A stretch of DNA of 64,000 nt from contig NZ_KZ626867.1 of NCBI RefSeq assembly GCF_002911015.1, positions 1 through 64,000 of the forward strand. The letters are read 5' to 3'. Position numbers and translations under genes: made by a program. Positions 1 through 7,954 of this stretch are shown here, piece by piece. Position 1 is the stretch's first letter, and each line of letters opens with the position of its first letter. Origin of the DNA: Streptomyces populi (lineage in GTDB: Bacteria; Actinomycetota; Actinomycetes; Streptomycetales; Streptomycetaceae). The notes under the pieces were generated by a model that worked only from the letters and a program-made list of their open reading frames with translations, made no database searches and had not been told where the DNA came from.

Positions 1-50
1 TCCTCGCCAGCCTGCGCCTGTACCAGCTGCGGAACCGGAGCCGCGTGTGA
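1..50 (+). CDS. 3' end of an unidentified gene
   Basis: An open frame runs in from the left edge and stops at TGA 48-50, giving 15 visible codons rich in Arg and Leu. The stop overlaps the GTG start of the next gene (GTGA-type overlap), which indicates same-operon translational coupling. Too little remains to assign a function. Confidence 0.45.
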   Translation, partial: LASLRLYQLRNRSRV

Positions 51-706
51 CCGCATCCTGCGGGCTGTGCGAGCGGCAGCTGGAGCACGGCTATCTGTGC
101 CCCGGCTGCACTCTCGGCACCGCCCAGCGACTCGACCGCGCGCCGCGCCTGTACGAGGCGCTCGCCGCATTCCTCCACCCCGCCGGGCGGCGCCCCGAGT
201 TCGGTCGCTCCGCCCGCTCCGAGGCACCGCTACCGATCGCCGAGCCCGCCTTCAACCTGCGCGGTCCCGGCGGCATCGTCGGCGTCCTCGAGGACTGGCG
301 CTCCGCCATGCAGGCCGACCGCGGCTGGGGCCAGCCCGTCATCGACGGCACCACCGAGCGCCGGGTGGCGGTCGCCGCCCGGGCGCTGTCCATCAACATC
401 GAATGGATCGCCTCGTCGTGGCCGATGGCCGGTGCGTTCGCCGAGGAGATCCGCGACCTCGAGCGGGACGTCGCCTCGATCGTCAATCCGCGCGACCCGA
501 AGGACCGGCCGCGCCGCCTGGGCTACTGCCCGACGCTGCTCGACGAGGTCCTGTGCGGGGCGGTCGTGGCGCTACTGCCCGGACGGACGTCGGTGTCGTG
601 CAGCTGGTGCGGCGCCGAGTGGCCGCCCGAGAAGTGGCTCGCCCTCGCCCAGGCGCAGACGGACAACAAGGAGGCCTTGGAGGCCCGGCAGAAGGAGGCG
701 TCCTGA
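47..706 (+). CDS. zinc-ribbon-like hypothetical protein of the integrated element
   Basis: 219 aa with a GTG start overlapping the previous stop. Two Cys pairs near the N-terminus (C5/C8 and C18/C21) resemble a small zinc knuckle, and a second CxxC (C185/C188) lies near the C-terminus. The middle is helical with no motif I recognise. Its stop overlaps the next ATG, so it belongs to the leftmost operon of the element. Small Cys-pair proteins are common in actinophage and AICE early regions, but their function is unknown. The zinc binding is inferred from Cys spacing only. Confidence 0.7.
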   Translation: MTASCGLCERQLEHGYLCPGCTLGTAQRLDRAPRLYEALAAFLHPAGRRPEFGRSARSEAPLPIAEPAFNLRGPGGIVGVLEDWRSAMQADRGWGQPVIDGTTERRVAVAARALSINIEWIASSWPMAGAFAEEIRDLERDVASIVNPRDPKDRPRRLGYCPTLLDEVLCGAVVALLPGRTSVSCSWCGAEWPPEKWLALAQAQTDNKEALEARQKEAS

Positions 707-876
707 TGGCGTCCTACGTGACGTGCCGCGTGCTGACTGGCCGCGGGAACCAGTGCACGGGCGAGGCGGTCGACCCGTCCGCCGAACTGAAGATCTGCGC
801 GCGGCACTTGGCGGAGGCGCAGCGCCTGATCCGCGAGGCGTTCCAGCGGGCGGGGAAGGCGAGCGACTCGCCGTGA
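706..876 (+). CDS. small Cys/His protein
   Basis: 56 aa; the ATG at 706 overlaps the upstream TGA by one base. Three Cys (residues 7, 17 and 31) and the C-A-R-H tail motif suggest a single compact zinc-binding fold. The C-terminal half is a predicted helix. It is the last gene before an apparent promoter-operator (882-911), so it closes the first transcription unit. Function is not recognised. Confidence 0.65.
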   Translation: MASYVTCRVLTGRGNQCTGEAVDPSAELKICARHLAEAQRLIREAFQRAGKASDSP

Positions 877-881
877 ACACC

Positions 882-911
882 TTGACCCAGATAAGCACCC
901 CTGCTTATATT
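882..911 (+). promoter_or_regulatory. promoter with embedded palindromic operator
   Basis: TTGACC at 882-887 and TTATAT at 905-910 are separated by 17 nt, a near-consensus vegetative promoter and AT-rich against its surroundings. A perfect palindrome ATAAGCA-CCCC-TGCTTAT (891-908) fills the spacer and overlaps the -10. A repressor bound there would block RNA polymerase. The first gene downstream (948-1157) has a helix-turn-helix-like segment, which suggests autoregulation; that is an inference. Confidence 0.75.
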
Positions 912-947
912 TGTGGTCAGGCAGTCACCTCCGGTACGAGGAGGGAC

Positions 948-1157
948 GTGACTACGTGGAGAGAACGGCACGACGAGGCCGTCCGCAAGCAAGAAGCCGC
1001 ACAGCAGGCCTACCGAGAAGCCACCGACGAACGGGCTCAAGCCCTACTCGACGGAGTCGCTGAACTCGGCACCCAGACCGCCGTCGCCCAAGCGCTCGGC
1101 GTCAAGACACCCAGCGTCAACCAGGCCATCCGCGCCTACCAGAAGAAGACCGAGTAG
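948..1157 (+). CDS. small helix-turn-helix protein
   Basis: 69 aa from GTG 948, chosen because GAGGAGGG lies just upstream at 938-945. The N-terminal half is a charged helix (residues 3-32). Residues 38-66, with TAVAQALGVKTPSVNQAI, look like a canonical helix-turn-helix in which a resistance/recognition helix follows AxALG. It is the first gene after the palindromic promoter at 882-911, so it may be the repressor or activator of its own unit. No effector domain is present. Confidence 0.65.
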   Translation: MTTWRERHDEAVRKQEAAQQAYREATDERAQALLDGVAELGTQTAVAQALGVKTPSVNQAIRAYQKKTE

Positions 1158-1254
1158 CACCCGCTACTGAAGACGGCCCAAGGCCGGCGCGCCAACGCCG
1201 ACCAAGGGCCTGACCGAAGCCCACTTCCTGACTAGACCAGGAGGAGATCCGGCT

Positions 1255-1509
1255 ATGGCCGATCTTTCCATGCCCGCATATCCGGGCGACAGCGACCCGG
1301 ACAAGGAGGAAGCGCTGCGCCACACCGGCGCAAGCCGCTTCCAGATGACCGACCGCGACCGCTACCGCGTCACCCAGGCCCGCGCCGAGCTGGACGCGCT
1401 GGAGACCCTCGACCTGGGCGACGACCGGGCGATGGCCCGCGCCCTCGGCCGCATCGAGGTCGCCCTCCAGCAGCTCGTCGAGATGGTCGACGAGGCGGTG
1501 GCCGAATGA
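1255..1509 (+). CDS. hypothetical protein, helical
   Basis: 84 aa, with a strong GAGGAG ribosome site at 1241-1246 nine bases before the ATG. Acidic and mostly helical; the C-terminal half (residues 40-82) looks like an amphipathic coiled coil. It overlaps the following gene by four bases (ATGA at 1506), so the two are co-translated. Not recognised. Confidence 0.6.
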   Translation: MADLSMPAYPGDSDPDKEEALRHTGASRFQMTDRDRYRVTQARAELDALETLDLGDDRAMARALGRIEVALQQLVEMVDEAVAE

Positions 1510-1880
1510 GCACCGAGCCCCGCACCGTCACCCTCGCCACCCTCGACCACGGGGACGTCATCCTCCCGGAGCCGGACTGGTGCCGCGGCCACGCCGACCA
1601 CCGGCCCGACACGTATCGGGCGGACATCACGCACTACGCCCCGCAGGTCGACCTCCGCCACCGCGGCCGGGCCATCGGCTTCGCCGCCATCGCACAGGCC
1701 CCCTGCGCCGAGCGCAGCGCCCGCAACATCCGCGGATACGTCGTCCTCTCCTACGAGAGTGCCGACGGATTCGACCCGGCCGGGCTGTACGACCTCGCCG
1801 CCGAACTCGACATGCACGCCGACCGGCTCCGCGCCCTCGCCGACCAGCTCGACACGATCCTCGGCGGAGGTAGCCAGTGA
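1506..1880 (+). CDS. hypothetical protein of the conjugation module
   Basis: 124 aa, ATG overlapping the preceding TGA, and its own stop overlaps the GTG of the Spd-like gene. It has mixed strand/helix composition and contains WCRGHADHRP near residues 24-33, a possible metal-binding Cys/His cluster. Small proteins of this kind commonly precede spd genes in Streptomyces conjugative elements. The specific role is unknown. Confidence 0.6.
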   Translation: MSTEPRTVTLATLDHGDVILPEPDWCRGHADHRPDTYRADITHYAPQVDLRHRGRAIGFAAIAQAPCAERSARNIRGYVVLSYESADGFDPAGLYDLAAELDMHADRLRALADQLDTILGGGSQ

Positions 1881-2995
1881 CCGCCCGCGAACTCACCCAG
1901 GGACAGGCCGTCGTCCTCGGCGTCGCGGCCGCCGCCATGGTCGCCGTCGGCGGCTTCGGCGCCTGGGGCACCTACACCAACGCCGTCACCGAGTTCCACC
2001 GCCAGGCCACCGCCGCCGGCGTCGTCGCCGCGGGCGAGGGCCTCACCCTGATCCTCGCCCTGGTCATGCTCGGCCGGACCATGCTCGGCATGGCCTCGCC
2101 CAGCATCGTCCGGACGGGGATGTGGGTGGCCCCGGTCTCCGCGAGCGGGATCGGCGTCGCCATCGCCAACAACGCCCGCGAGGCGGCCGTGTACGCGGTC
2201 ACTCCGCTGGCCATGTCCGGTGCCGCCGAAGGCCTCGGGCTGATCGCCCGCTCGATCGTCGTCTACCGCACCGGGCTGGACGCCGAGACGATGCGCCGCA
2301 ACGCCGACGCTGCCCGGCAGCTCGCGTTCCACCGGGCGGTCGCCGACGGCCACCCCGACGAGTGGAAGCGCAAGGGTGCCGTCCGCCGGTACTGGCGGCT
2401 CGCCAGACACGTCGGCGTCGGGGACGCCGAGCTCGGCGCCGGCCTGGTCGACGTGCAGCGCGTCCGCGTCCGTGAGGGAGCTGATGCGGCCCTCGCATCC
2501 ATGTACGGCGCCCCGGTCCCGGCCGCCGAGACCGCCCCCTCCGCCCGCTCCCGGACCGCCTCGGCCACGGAGGTGCTGCGCGAGCGGTTCGCCGAGATGG
2601 ACCCGGCGGACGCGATCCAGCTCGCCCACGATGCACGCCCTGATGCGCCGCCTGCCGAACTCGCCACGCTGCTCGACACCTACGGGGTGCCCGTGGACCC
2701 GGTCGCCGTCGCCCTGGTGCTCGGACAGCGGGCCCCGGAGTACGAGGTGCATCGACCTGATGCGCCTGATGCGCCGCAGGTCAGTGAGCTGGAGCCGCTG
2801 AACGTGGAGGGGGTCGTCGTCGAAGCCGCATCCATCCTCGGCCCCGATGCATCCGCCCGCGAGATCGCCGAGCACGTCGCCCGGCACCGCCGCCTCGTCG
2901 TCACCGAGCCGTACATCCGCACCGCCCTGTCGAGGGCCGCGAAGAAGCCCCAGCCCGACCCGAAGCCCGACCCGATGGAAGGTGGATACGCATGA
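1877..2995 (+). CDS. Spd-like membrane protein (conjugal spread)
   Basis: 372 aa. Four hydrophobic segments at about 11-31, 47-68, 80-98 and 103-127 make an N-terminal membrane domain. A soluble, charged C-terminal half (about 135-372) follows, with winged-helix-like character toward the end and a Pro/Lys-rich tail. This layout, just upstream of other small membrane proteins and a TraB-type ATPase, matches the spread (Spd/Kil) proteins that help plasmid DNA move between hyphal compartments after TraB transfer. The assignment rests on architecture and context, not on a diagnostic motif. Confidence 0.6.
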   Translation: MTARELTQGQAVVLGVAAAAMVAVGGFGAWGTYTNAVTEFHRQATAAGVVAAGEGLTLILALVMLGRTMLGMASPSIVRTGMWVAPVSASGIGVAIANNAREAAVYAVTPLAMSGAAEGLGLIARSIVVYRTGLDAETMRRNADAARQLAFHRAVADGHPDEWKRKGAVRRYWRLARHVGVGDAELGAGLVDVQRVRVREGADAALASMYGAPVPAAETAPSARSRTASATEVLRERFAEMDPADAIQLAHDARPDAPPAELATLLDTYGVPVDPVAVALVLGQRAPEYEVHRPDAPDAPQVSELEPLNVEGVVVEAASILGPDASAREIAEHVARHRRLVVTEPYIRTALSRAAKKPQPDPKPDPMEGGYA

Positions 2996-3168
2996 TGCGC
3001 GTCCTGTTCGGCCTGGTCCTCGCACTCCTCGTCGCGTACCCGCCGCTCTTCAACCTCGCCCTGTCCGGCACCACCAAAGCCGCGTCCTACCCCCCGCTGC
3101 TCGCCTTCGCCGTTGGCGTCCTCCTGTGGCCGGACCTGGCCCGCCGCGTAAAGGGGTGGGTGAAGTGA
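2992..3168 (+). CDS. small two-helix membrane protein
   Basis: 58 aa; the start ATGATG at 2992 overlaps the upstream stop. Two hydrophobic segments (about 3-24 and 34-48) are joined by a short Ser/Thr/Lys loop, with a basic C-terminal tail. Small paired membrane proteins like this are typical members of Streptomyces spd operons. Its stop overlaps the next GTG, consistent with stoichiometric co-translation. Confidence 0.6.
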   Translation: MMRVLFGLVLALLVAYPPLFNLALSGTTKAASYPPLLAFAVGVLLWPDLARRVKGWVK

Positions 3169-3566
3169 CCGAGCCCACCCCGTCCAACCTGCCCGCGGCG
3201 TACCGGCAGTACCTCGAGCCGGCCGCCCACCACCGCCCGCCGAACGTCCTCTACGACCAGCAGGGCCGCCCCGTCCACTTCACCATCGGCCAGCCGCCGG
3301 CCCCGCTCGTCGTCCAGGCTCCGATCCAGCAGGGCCTGGACCCGGCACTGCAGCGGCTGATCATCGTGACCTTCCTGATCCTCGCCGTGGTCGTCGTCTG
3401 CACGGCCGCCGTCTGCGCGGTCGTCGTACTCGTCGGCGGCACGCTGATCGGGATCATCGGCACCGTCTCCGCGAACCTCCCGATGATCGGCGTCTCCCTG
3501 GTGGGCGTGATCCTCGCCGCCGGGTGGGCCGCCTCCAGGCTCCGCACTGCCAAAAAGCCTCGCTGA
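3165..3566 (+). CDS. SpdB-like membrane protein
   Basis: 133 aa from GTG 3165, which overlaps the preceding TGA. A Pro-rich cytoplasmic N-terminus (1-62) is followed by very hydrophobic stretches at about 65-100 and 106-124 and a basic tail. The soluble proline-rich segment followed by Val/Ala/Gly-rich membrane hairpins resembles SpdB2-type spread proteins, which are described as partners of TraB. There is no enzymatic motif. Confidence 0.55.
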   Translation: MTEPTPSNLPAAYRQYLEPAAHHRPPNVLYDQQGRPVHFTIGQPPAPLVVQAPIQQGLDPALQRLIIVTFLILAVVVVCTAAVCAVVVLVGGTLIGIIGTVSANLPMIGVSLVGVILAAGWAASRLRTAKKPR

Positions 3567-3579
3567 CCAGGAGAAAGAC

Positions 3580-3783
3580 GTGAACCGAAAAGCACACATC
3601 GACCTGGCCGACGCCGCCGTCACCCGGGCTGAGCGGCTCGCCGGTGACGCCGAGACCGCCGCCAAGGGCGACGCTCGGCACAAGGCCGAACCGATCGCCG
3701 CAGTCGGCTCCCTGTGGGCCGCCATCGCCGACACCCACACCCGCATCGCCCGTCTGCTCCCCGACACCACCCCGGAGGCCTGA
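3580..3783 (+). CDS. small hypothetical protein
   Basis: 67 aa, GTG start preceded by AGGAGA at 3569-3574. Entirely helical, Ala/Asp rich, with no Cys and no membrane segment. It lies between the SpdB-like gene and a coiled-coil gene with short gaps, so it is part of the same operon. Not recognised. Confidence 0.5.
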   Translation: MNRKAHIDLADAAVTRAERLAGDAETAAKGDARHKAEPIAAVGSLWAAIADTHTRIARLLPDTTPEA

Positions 3784-3785
3784 CC

Positions 3786-4121
3786 ATGCCCGCCTCGTAC
3801 ACCCCGGCCGAGAAGCGCCGCAAGTTCTGGCTCGTCGCCAAGGCCGGCAAGCAGAGCCTGGCCGGGGACCGGAACGTCGACACGATCGACCCCAAGGTCA
3901 AGGCCGAGGTCGAGCGCATCGACCGGCGCGCCGAGGAGCGCGGCAGGGCCGAGGTCGCCGAGCTGGAGCGCCGCCTCAGCCAGGCCCGCCGGGACGCCGC
4001 GAGCGCCAAGGTCACCATGCGCACCAGCAGCGGCCCCGAGCGGGCCGCCGCCCGCCGCCAGATGCAGGAATACGAGCAGACCGCCCGCCGCATCGAGCGC
4101 GAGCTCCGCCGCTACCAGTAA
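3786..4121 (+). CDS. coiled-coil protein of the conjugation module
   Basis: 111 aa from ATG 3786, two bases after the previous stop. Residues 35-110 are almost all Arg/Glu/Ala heptads, predicting a long coiled coil, while the first 30 residues are basic (KRRKFW). It may be a DNA- or partner-binding accessory of the translocase encoded next. This is an inference from composition and position. Confidence 0.55.
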   Translation: MPASYTPAEKRRKFWLVAKAGKQSLAGDRNVDTIDPKVKAEVERIDRRAEERGRAEVAELERRLSQARRDAASAKVTMRTSSGPERAAARRQMQEYEQTARRIERELRRYQ

Positions 4122-4208
4122 CTCCGCCCCGGGGACGGCGTCCCACCGCCAAGCAAGCCGCCGTCCCCGGGCGTCCCACACCTCACCGAGAGGCAGGACC
4201 AGCACAGC

Positions 4209-6329
4209 ATGACCGAGACCGTGATCCATCTCCACAAGGACAGCCCCCCGGCCCCCGACGCCTTCACCGACGAGGCCCGCGGCACCCTGACCGAGACCAT
4301 CATCGACGTCGTCCACGACGCCGAGCCCCGCCCCGTCGACCCGCCCGCCGGCCCCGCCCCGGCCGACTCGTGGATCGCCGAACGGCAGGCGTACCTCGCC
4401 GAGGCCCCGCCCGTCGTCCCCACCTTCCTGCGCAACGCCGCCGAGTTCGTGAACGCCGCCCGCTGGACCGCGTCCTACTACGGCCACGTCACCGCCTTCC
4501 ACGCCATCCGCCTGCCCGTCTACGCCCTGCGCCTGCTCACCCGCGCACCCCGCGGCCTCGCCCGCATGATCCTGCGCTGGGGCCGCTGGGTCGCCGACAC
4601 CGAGGCCCGGCCCGTCGAGGCCAAGGCCGCGGCGTCCGCGGACATCGAGGCCTGGCTCACCCTGTCCCGCGAGCACTCCCGCCGCGTCCGTCCGCGCCGC
4701 GTCGCCTCCCTGGCCGTCGCCACGGCCACCGGCATCACCACCCTGGTCGGCTGCTTCCTGTCCCCCGGCTGGACGCTCACCGCCACCCTCGCCGCCGCCA
4801 CCCTCGTCGGCCTCAACGGCAAGAAGCACGACAGCCGCCCCCTGGTCACCCGCTACGTCGCCACCAACGTGCTCCGCCGCCTCGACTCCACCGAGGTCAT
4901 CGACGCGCTCGCCGCCATCGGCATCGAGGGCAAGAAGGGGCGCCGCGGCGTCGAGTTCGCCGCCGAGGTCATGCGCGACGGCCCCGGATGGCGCGCCGAG
5001 GTCGATCTGCCCCCGGGCATCGAGGCCACCGCCGTCCTGGAGAAGCGGGCCGCGCTCGCCGCGGCCATGCGACGCCCCATCAGCACCGTATGGCCGTCCG
5101 CCGACCGCACTGCCCACCCCGGCCGCCTCGTCCTCTGGGTCGCCCAACGCGACCCCGCCAAGGCCGGCCGTAAGCTGTGGCCGCTCATGAAGCAGGGCAC
5201 CGCCGACGTGTACGAGCCGCTCCCCTACGGCTTCGACCCGCGCGGCAACCTCATCGAGATCACCCTCATGTACTCCAACCTGCTCGTCGGCGGCATCCCC
5301 GGCTCCGGCAAGACGAGCTGCGCGCTCGCCATCGTCCTCGGCGTCGCCCTCGACCCCACCGCCGAACTGTGGATCTACGAGCTGAAGGGCTCCGGCGACC
5401 TCGACTCGGTCAAGCCCGTCTGCCACCGCTACGTCTCCGGCGACGAGGACGAGGACCTGGAAGCCGCCCTCGCCGGGATGCGCTCCGGCATCGCCGAGTA
5501 CCAGCGGCGTGCCAAGTTCATCAAGAGCCTGCCCGCCTCCGAGGTCCCCGACGGCCGCCGCGTCACCCGCGCCCTCGCCGAGAAGTACCCCGAGCAGCGC
5601 CTCGGCCCCCGCGTCATCGTCATCGACGAGGTACAGGAACTCTTCACCCACGCCGACTACAAGGACGAGGCCGCCGCCCTGGCCACCCGCCTGATCAAGA
5701 AGGGCCGCGCCTACGGGCTGATCCTCATCCTGCTCACCCAGAACCCCGACGCCCCGTCCCTGCCCTCCAGCGTCTCCAGCTCGGTCGGCACCCGCCTGTG
5801 CCTCGCCGTCATGGACTGGCGCGCCAACAACAACGTGCTGGGTACCGGCGCCTACGACCGCGGCCTGCGCGCCACCGACATCAGCATCGACGAGCAGGGC
5901 ACCGGCATCCTCGCCCGCGGCCGCGAAGGCTTCACCGTCCGCGCCGCGTTCATCAAGCAGACCGAGGCCGAGGACATCGGCAAGCGCGCCCTGGCGCTCC
6001 GCATGGCCGCCGGCACCCTCACCGGGCAGGCGGTCGGCGCCGCCGTCGAGGAGCAGGACGTCGAGACGATCCTCGACCACCTGCGCGCCATCTGGCCGGA
6101 CGGAGTCGAGACCGTCCACTCCCACCGGCTCGTCGAGGCCCTCGCCGCCTACCGGGCCGACCTGTACCGGCCGTGGCTCGACATGGACGCCGCAGGGGCC
6201 TCGACCGCGCTGAGCGCCGCGCTGAAGCCGTTCAAGGTGTCCACCCGGCAGCTCACGATCCGCGAGTGCTGCGGCGGCGCCAAGGGCCTCCGGTACGCCG
6301 ATCTCCCGGCCGCCGAGGACGGCGAATAG
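4209..6329 (+). CDS. traB: TraB/FtsK-SpoIIIE-type DNA translocase
   Basis: 706 aa. The N-terminal 110 residues are acidic and Pro-rich, followed by hydrophobic stretches around 170-205 that would anchor it in the membrane. The RecA-like motor domain has Walker A GGIPGSGKTS at 361-370 and Walker B VIVIDE at about 469-474, then the QNPDAPSLPSSV segment typical of FtsK/TraB ATPases. In Streptomyces conjugation TraB hexamers pump double-stranded DNA from a cis locus (clt) into the recipient hypha. The adjoining spd-like genes support a transfer role rather than chromosome segregation. An FtsK-like phage packaging or segregation factor is the main alternative. A large inverted repeat follows directly at 6339-6387. 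Confidence 0.8.
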   Translation: MTETVIHLHKDSPPAPDAFTDEARGTLTETIIDVVHDAEPRPVDPPAGPAPADSWIAERQAYLAEAPPVVPTFLRNAAEFVNAARWTASYYGHVTAFHAIRLPVYALRLLTRAPRGLARMILRWGRWVADTEARPVEAKAAASADIEAWLTLSREHSRRVRPRRVASLAVATATGITTLVGCFLSPGWTLTATLAAATLVGLNGKKHDSRPLVTRYVATNVLRRLDSTEVIDALAAIGIEGKKGRRGVEFAAEVMRDGPGWRAEVDLPPGIEATAVLEKRAALAAAMRRPISTVWPSADRTAHPGRLVLWVAQRDPAKAGRKLWPLMKQGTADVYEPLPYGFDPRGNLIEITLMYSNLLVGGIPGSGKTSCALAIVLGVALDPTAELWIYELKGSGDLDSVKPVCHRYVSGDEDEDLEAALAGMRSGIAEYQRRAKFIKSLPASEVPDGRRVTRALAEKYPEQRLGPRVIVIDEVQELFTHADYKDEAAALATRLIKKGRAYGLILILLTQNPDAPSLPSSVSSSVGTRLCLAVMDWRANNNVLGTGAYDRGLRATDISIDEQGTGILARGREGFTVRAAFIKQTEAEDIGKRALALRMAAGTLTGQAVGAAVEEQDVETILDHLRAIWPDGVETVHSHRLVEALAAYRADLYRPWLDMDAAGASTALSAALKPFKVSTRQLTIRECCGGAKGLRYADLPAAEDGE

Positions 6330-6338
6330 GACCCTCCG

Positions 6339-6387
6339 AACCGGTTTCGGATCAAGCCCATGGTTTCACCTTGATCCGAAACCGGTT
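6339..6387. repeat. 18-bp-arm inverted repeat after traB, candidate clt
   Basis: AACCGGTTTCGGATCAAG at 6339-6356 is repeated in inverted orientation at 6370-6387, with 13 bases between. Each arm contains a near-palindromic AACCGGTTT core, and more GGTTTC/GTTTCG words follow up to about 6430. No T-tract follows, so it is not a standard terminator. TraB of Streptomyces plasmids recognises repeated short motifs at clt loci beside traB, which makes this the best clt candidate here. It could alternatively be a strong transcription stop for traB. Confidence 0.55.
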
Positions 6388-6516
6388 TCGCCCCCGATAT
6401 CGGGTGTGCGCTGGGAAGTTTCGAGTTTCGGGCCCTCCCATGCGAGCCCCGATCCAGCCCGGAACCGGCCTCCGGGACAGTGCTCCTGAGGGACACCGCT
6501 GCCGCATCATGGAGGC

Positions 6517-6717
6517 ATGGAGTCGCAGATGATCCGGCCCGGCCACCTCACCGCCCACCAGACCGCCCGCACCCTCGGCATCAGCCTCGACGGCGTCCGC
6601 CAGCTCGTCCGCCGCGGCCAGCTCACCCGCTCCGGCGGCACCCCCCGACAGGCCTGGTACGCCGTCAAAGACGTCGCCGCTCTCCAGGCCAAACGCCAGG
6701 AGCGCGACGCCGCTTGA
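6517..6717 (+). CDS. excisionase-like HTH_17 protein
   Basis: 66 aa. HLTAHQTARTLGISLDGVRQ (residues 10-29) followed by VRRGQLTRSGG and WYAVKDVAAL is the AlpA/Xis-type helix-turn-helix-wing layout. The ATG at 6517 sits only two bases from GGAGG (6511-6515); ATG 6529 in the same frame would have a longer spacer, so the start could be four residues later. In AICEs and phages such proteins are recombination directionality factors or repressors. No integrase is next to it here, so which of the two applies is open. Confidence 0.65.
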   Translation: MESQMIRPGHLTAHQTARTLGISLDGVRQLVRRGQLTRSGGTPRQAWYAVKDVAALQAKRQERDAA

Positions 6718-6785
6718 CCGCAGGTCAGCGCGGTGTCACGATCTGCGTGTACAACTGTGCCCTCAACCAGCACCACAGACGCACA

Positions 6786-6822
6786 CGAAGCCCCGGCCGA
6801 GTTCCTACCGGCCGGGGCTTCG
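6786..6822. terminator. bidirectional terminator between convergent genes
   Basis: CGAAGCCCCGGCCG at 6786-6799 pairs perfectly with 6809-6822 around a 9-nt loop. It lies between the + strand HTH gene and the - strand PH-SHOCT gene and can serve both. Confidence 0.85.
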
Positions 6823-6836
6823 TCGTGCCGGCAGAC

Positions 6837-7388
6837 CTACAGGCTGTCGAGGATCTGCCCGCGCCGCTGCTCATACTCCTCGTCCGACACCAGCCCCTGG
6901 CCGCGCAGCTGATCGAGAGTTGCCAACCGGCTCGCAATGTCCTGACCGGGGGCCGGAGCGGGAGCCGCTGCAGGGCCAGCAGCCGGTGCGCCCGGCGCCG
7001 TCCCCTGAGCGATATGCCGGCGCAGTTCGTCGGCCAAGGCCTTGCCCTGGTCCTTCGGCATGCTCTTGATGTCCGCCCGGTTGCCCGACGTGTACACAGT
7101 GAGCGTGCCCAGCAACATGCCGCCCTGCCACTGCACCGAGGAGACCTTCCCGTAGGGGAAGTCCTCGACGGTCTGCTGCATGATCCCGTTCTTGTAGAAG
7201 ATCAGCCGCAGATTCGTCATCGCGATCAGCCCGGCCCCGCCGCCGTACTGACCGGTCGCGAGCATCTCGACCGTCTCGCCCTCCCACAGCACCTCGGGCA
7301 ACCGCTGGATCTCACGCTTGGATCCCAGAGTGCTGCTCAGCTTTGCGGCCGCAGCATCGATGTCCGGTCTCACGTTGAACGTCGCCAT
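6837..7388 (-). CDS. PH-like and SHOCT domain protein
   Basis: 183 aa; start at ATG 7386-7388 chosen for the GGAGGGGGG site just upstream. Residues about 25-115 resemble a bacterial pleckstrin-homology fold (EGETVEMLATGQYGGG, then LIAMTNLRLIFY and PYGKVSSVQW). A Pro/Ala linker (133-148) leads to a C-terminal SHOCT motif (LDQLRGQGLVSDEEYEQRR). SHOCT/PH proteins are usually membrane-associated and of unknown function. It is the only reverse-strand gene between the transfer and virion modules, with its own terminator, which is typical of a lysogenically expressed cargo gene. Confidence 0.8.
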   Translation of the reverse strand: MATFNVRPDIDAAAAKLSSTLGSKREIQRLPEVLWEGETVEMLATGQYGGGAGLIAMTNLRLIFYKNGIMQQTVEDFPYGKVSSVQWQGGMLLGTLTVYTSGNRADIKSMPKDQGKALADELRRHIAQGTAPGAPAAGPAAAPAPAPGQDIASRLATLDQLRGQGLVSDEEYEQRRGQILDSL

Positions 7389-7476
7389 CGACGTCCCCCC
7401 TCCTGAATCGTGCCCGGATCGTACCGACCTGCCCGCAAGCACACAGCAGCAACAGCAAGCTGATCAGTCATCCGAG

Positions 7477-7776
7477 GTGACCGTGGCCACTGACCGTAGC
7501 GAGCTCACGTCCTACGGATGGCGCCAGCTCCGCGCCCGCACCCTCGCCGCATCCGACATCTGCATCGTCTGCGGCCACGGCGGCAGCGACACCGTCGACC
7601 ACATCCACCCGGTCAGCAAGGGCGGCGCCCGCCTCGACCCCGACAACGTGGCGCCGATCCATGGCGTGGCCGGCTGCCCCACCTGCCTCCGCAAGTGCAA
7701 CTCGGAGAAGGGCGACAAGCCCCTCGCCGACGTCGTCCAGCTGGCGACATCCGTGGACTGGTTCGCTGGGCCGTAG
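7477..7776 (+). CDS. HNH endonuclease
   Basis: 99 aa from GTG 7477 (GTG 7483 is an equally possible start, with AGGTG before it). It has C29/C32 and C67/C70 zinc pairs around the DHIHP motif (D41, H42), N57 and a terminal CNSEKGD, a complete HNH nuclease core. Small HNH proteins encoded directly beside terminase genes are required for cos cleavage and packaging in HK97-type phages. It opens the virion module here. Confidence 0.85.
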   Translation: MTVATDRSELTSYGWRQLRARTLAASDICIVCGHGGSDTVDHIHPVSKGGARLDPDNVAPIHGVAGCPTCLRKCNSEKGDKPLADVVQLATSVDWFAGP

Positions 7777-7954
7777 ACCTGGAAACGTGCAGGTCAGAGG
7801 CTCGAATCGATCAAGCAAAACCGCAGGTCAGAAGCCTGATCCGGCTGAGATCGGCCGGGTTTTTTAGGAAAGATCATCTTCTCAACCCCGCGCCCAGCTT
7901 TCATTTTTCTCTCCCCGGGCCAGTGACCCCCGGACGATCATGAAAGGGGGCGTC
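7777..7954. other. gap before terminase genes, possible cos/promoter region
   Basis: 178 bp without a gene, carrying two copies of GCAGGTCAGA (7789-7798 and 7823-7832), an AT-rich patch GGGTTTTTTAGGAAAG (about 7858-7873) and a T-rich run near 7900. HNH-cos-terS is a common phage order, so this is where a cohesive-end site would be expected, but no cos can be recognised by eye. Confidence 0.4.

Noticed and set aside
2639..2790. Repeated CCTGATGCGCC words inside the Spd-like gene
   Set aside because: They encode a repeated P-D-A-P peptide in a coding region and show no symmetry; probably codon bias.
3087..6125. A 1012-codon open frame on the - strand under the spd/traB genes
   Set aside because: It mirrors the third-position GC of the + strand genes, has Gly/Ala/Asp-only composition and no ribosome site; the + strand genes carry real motifs.
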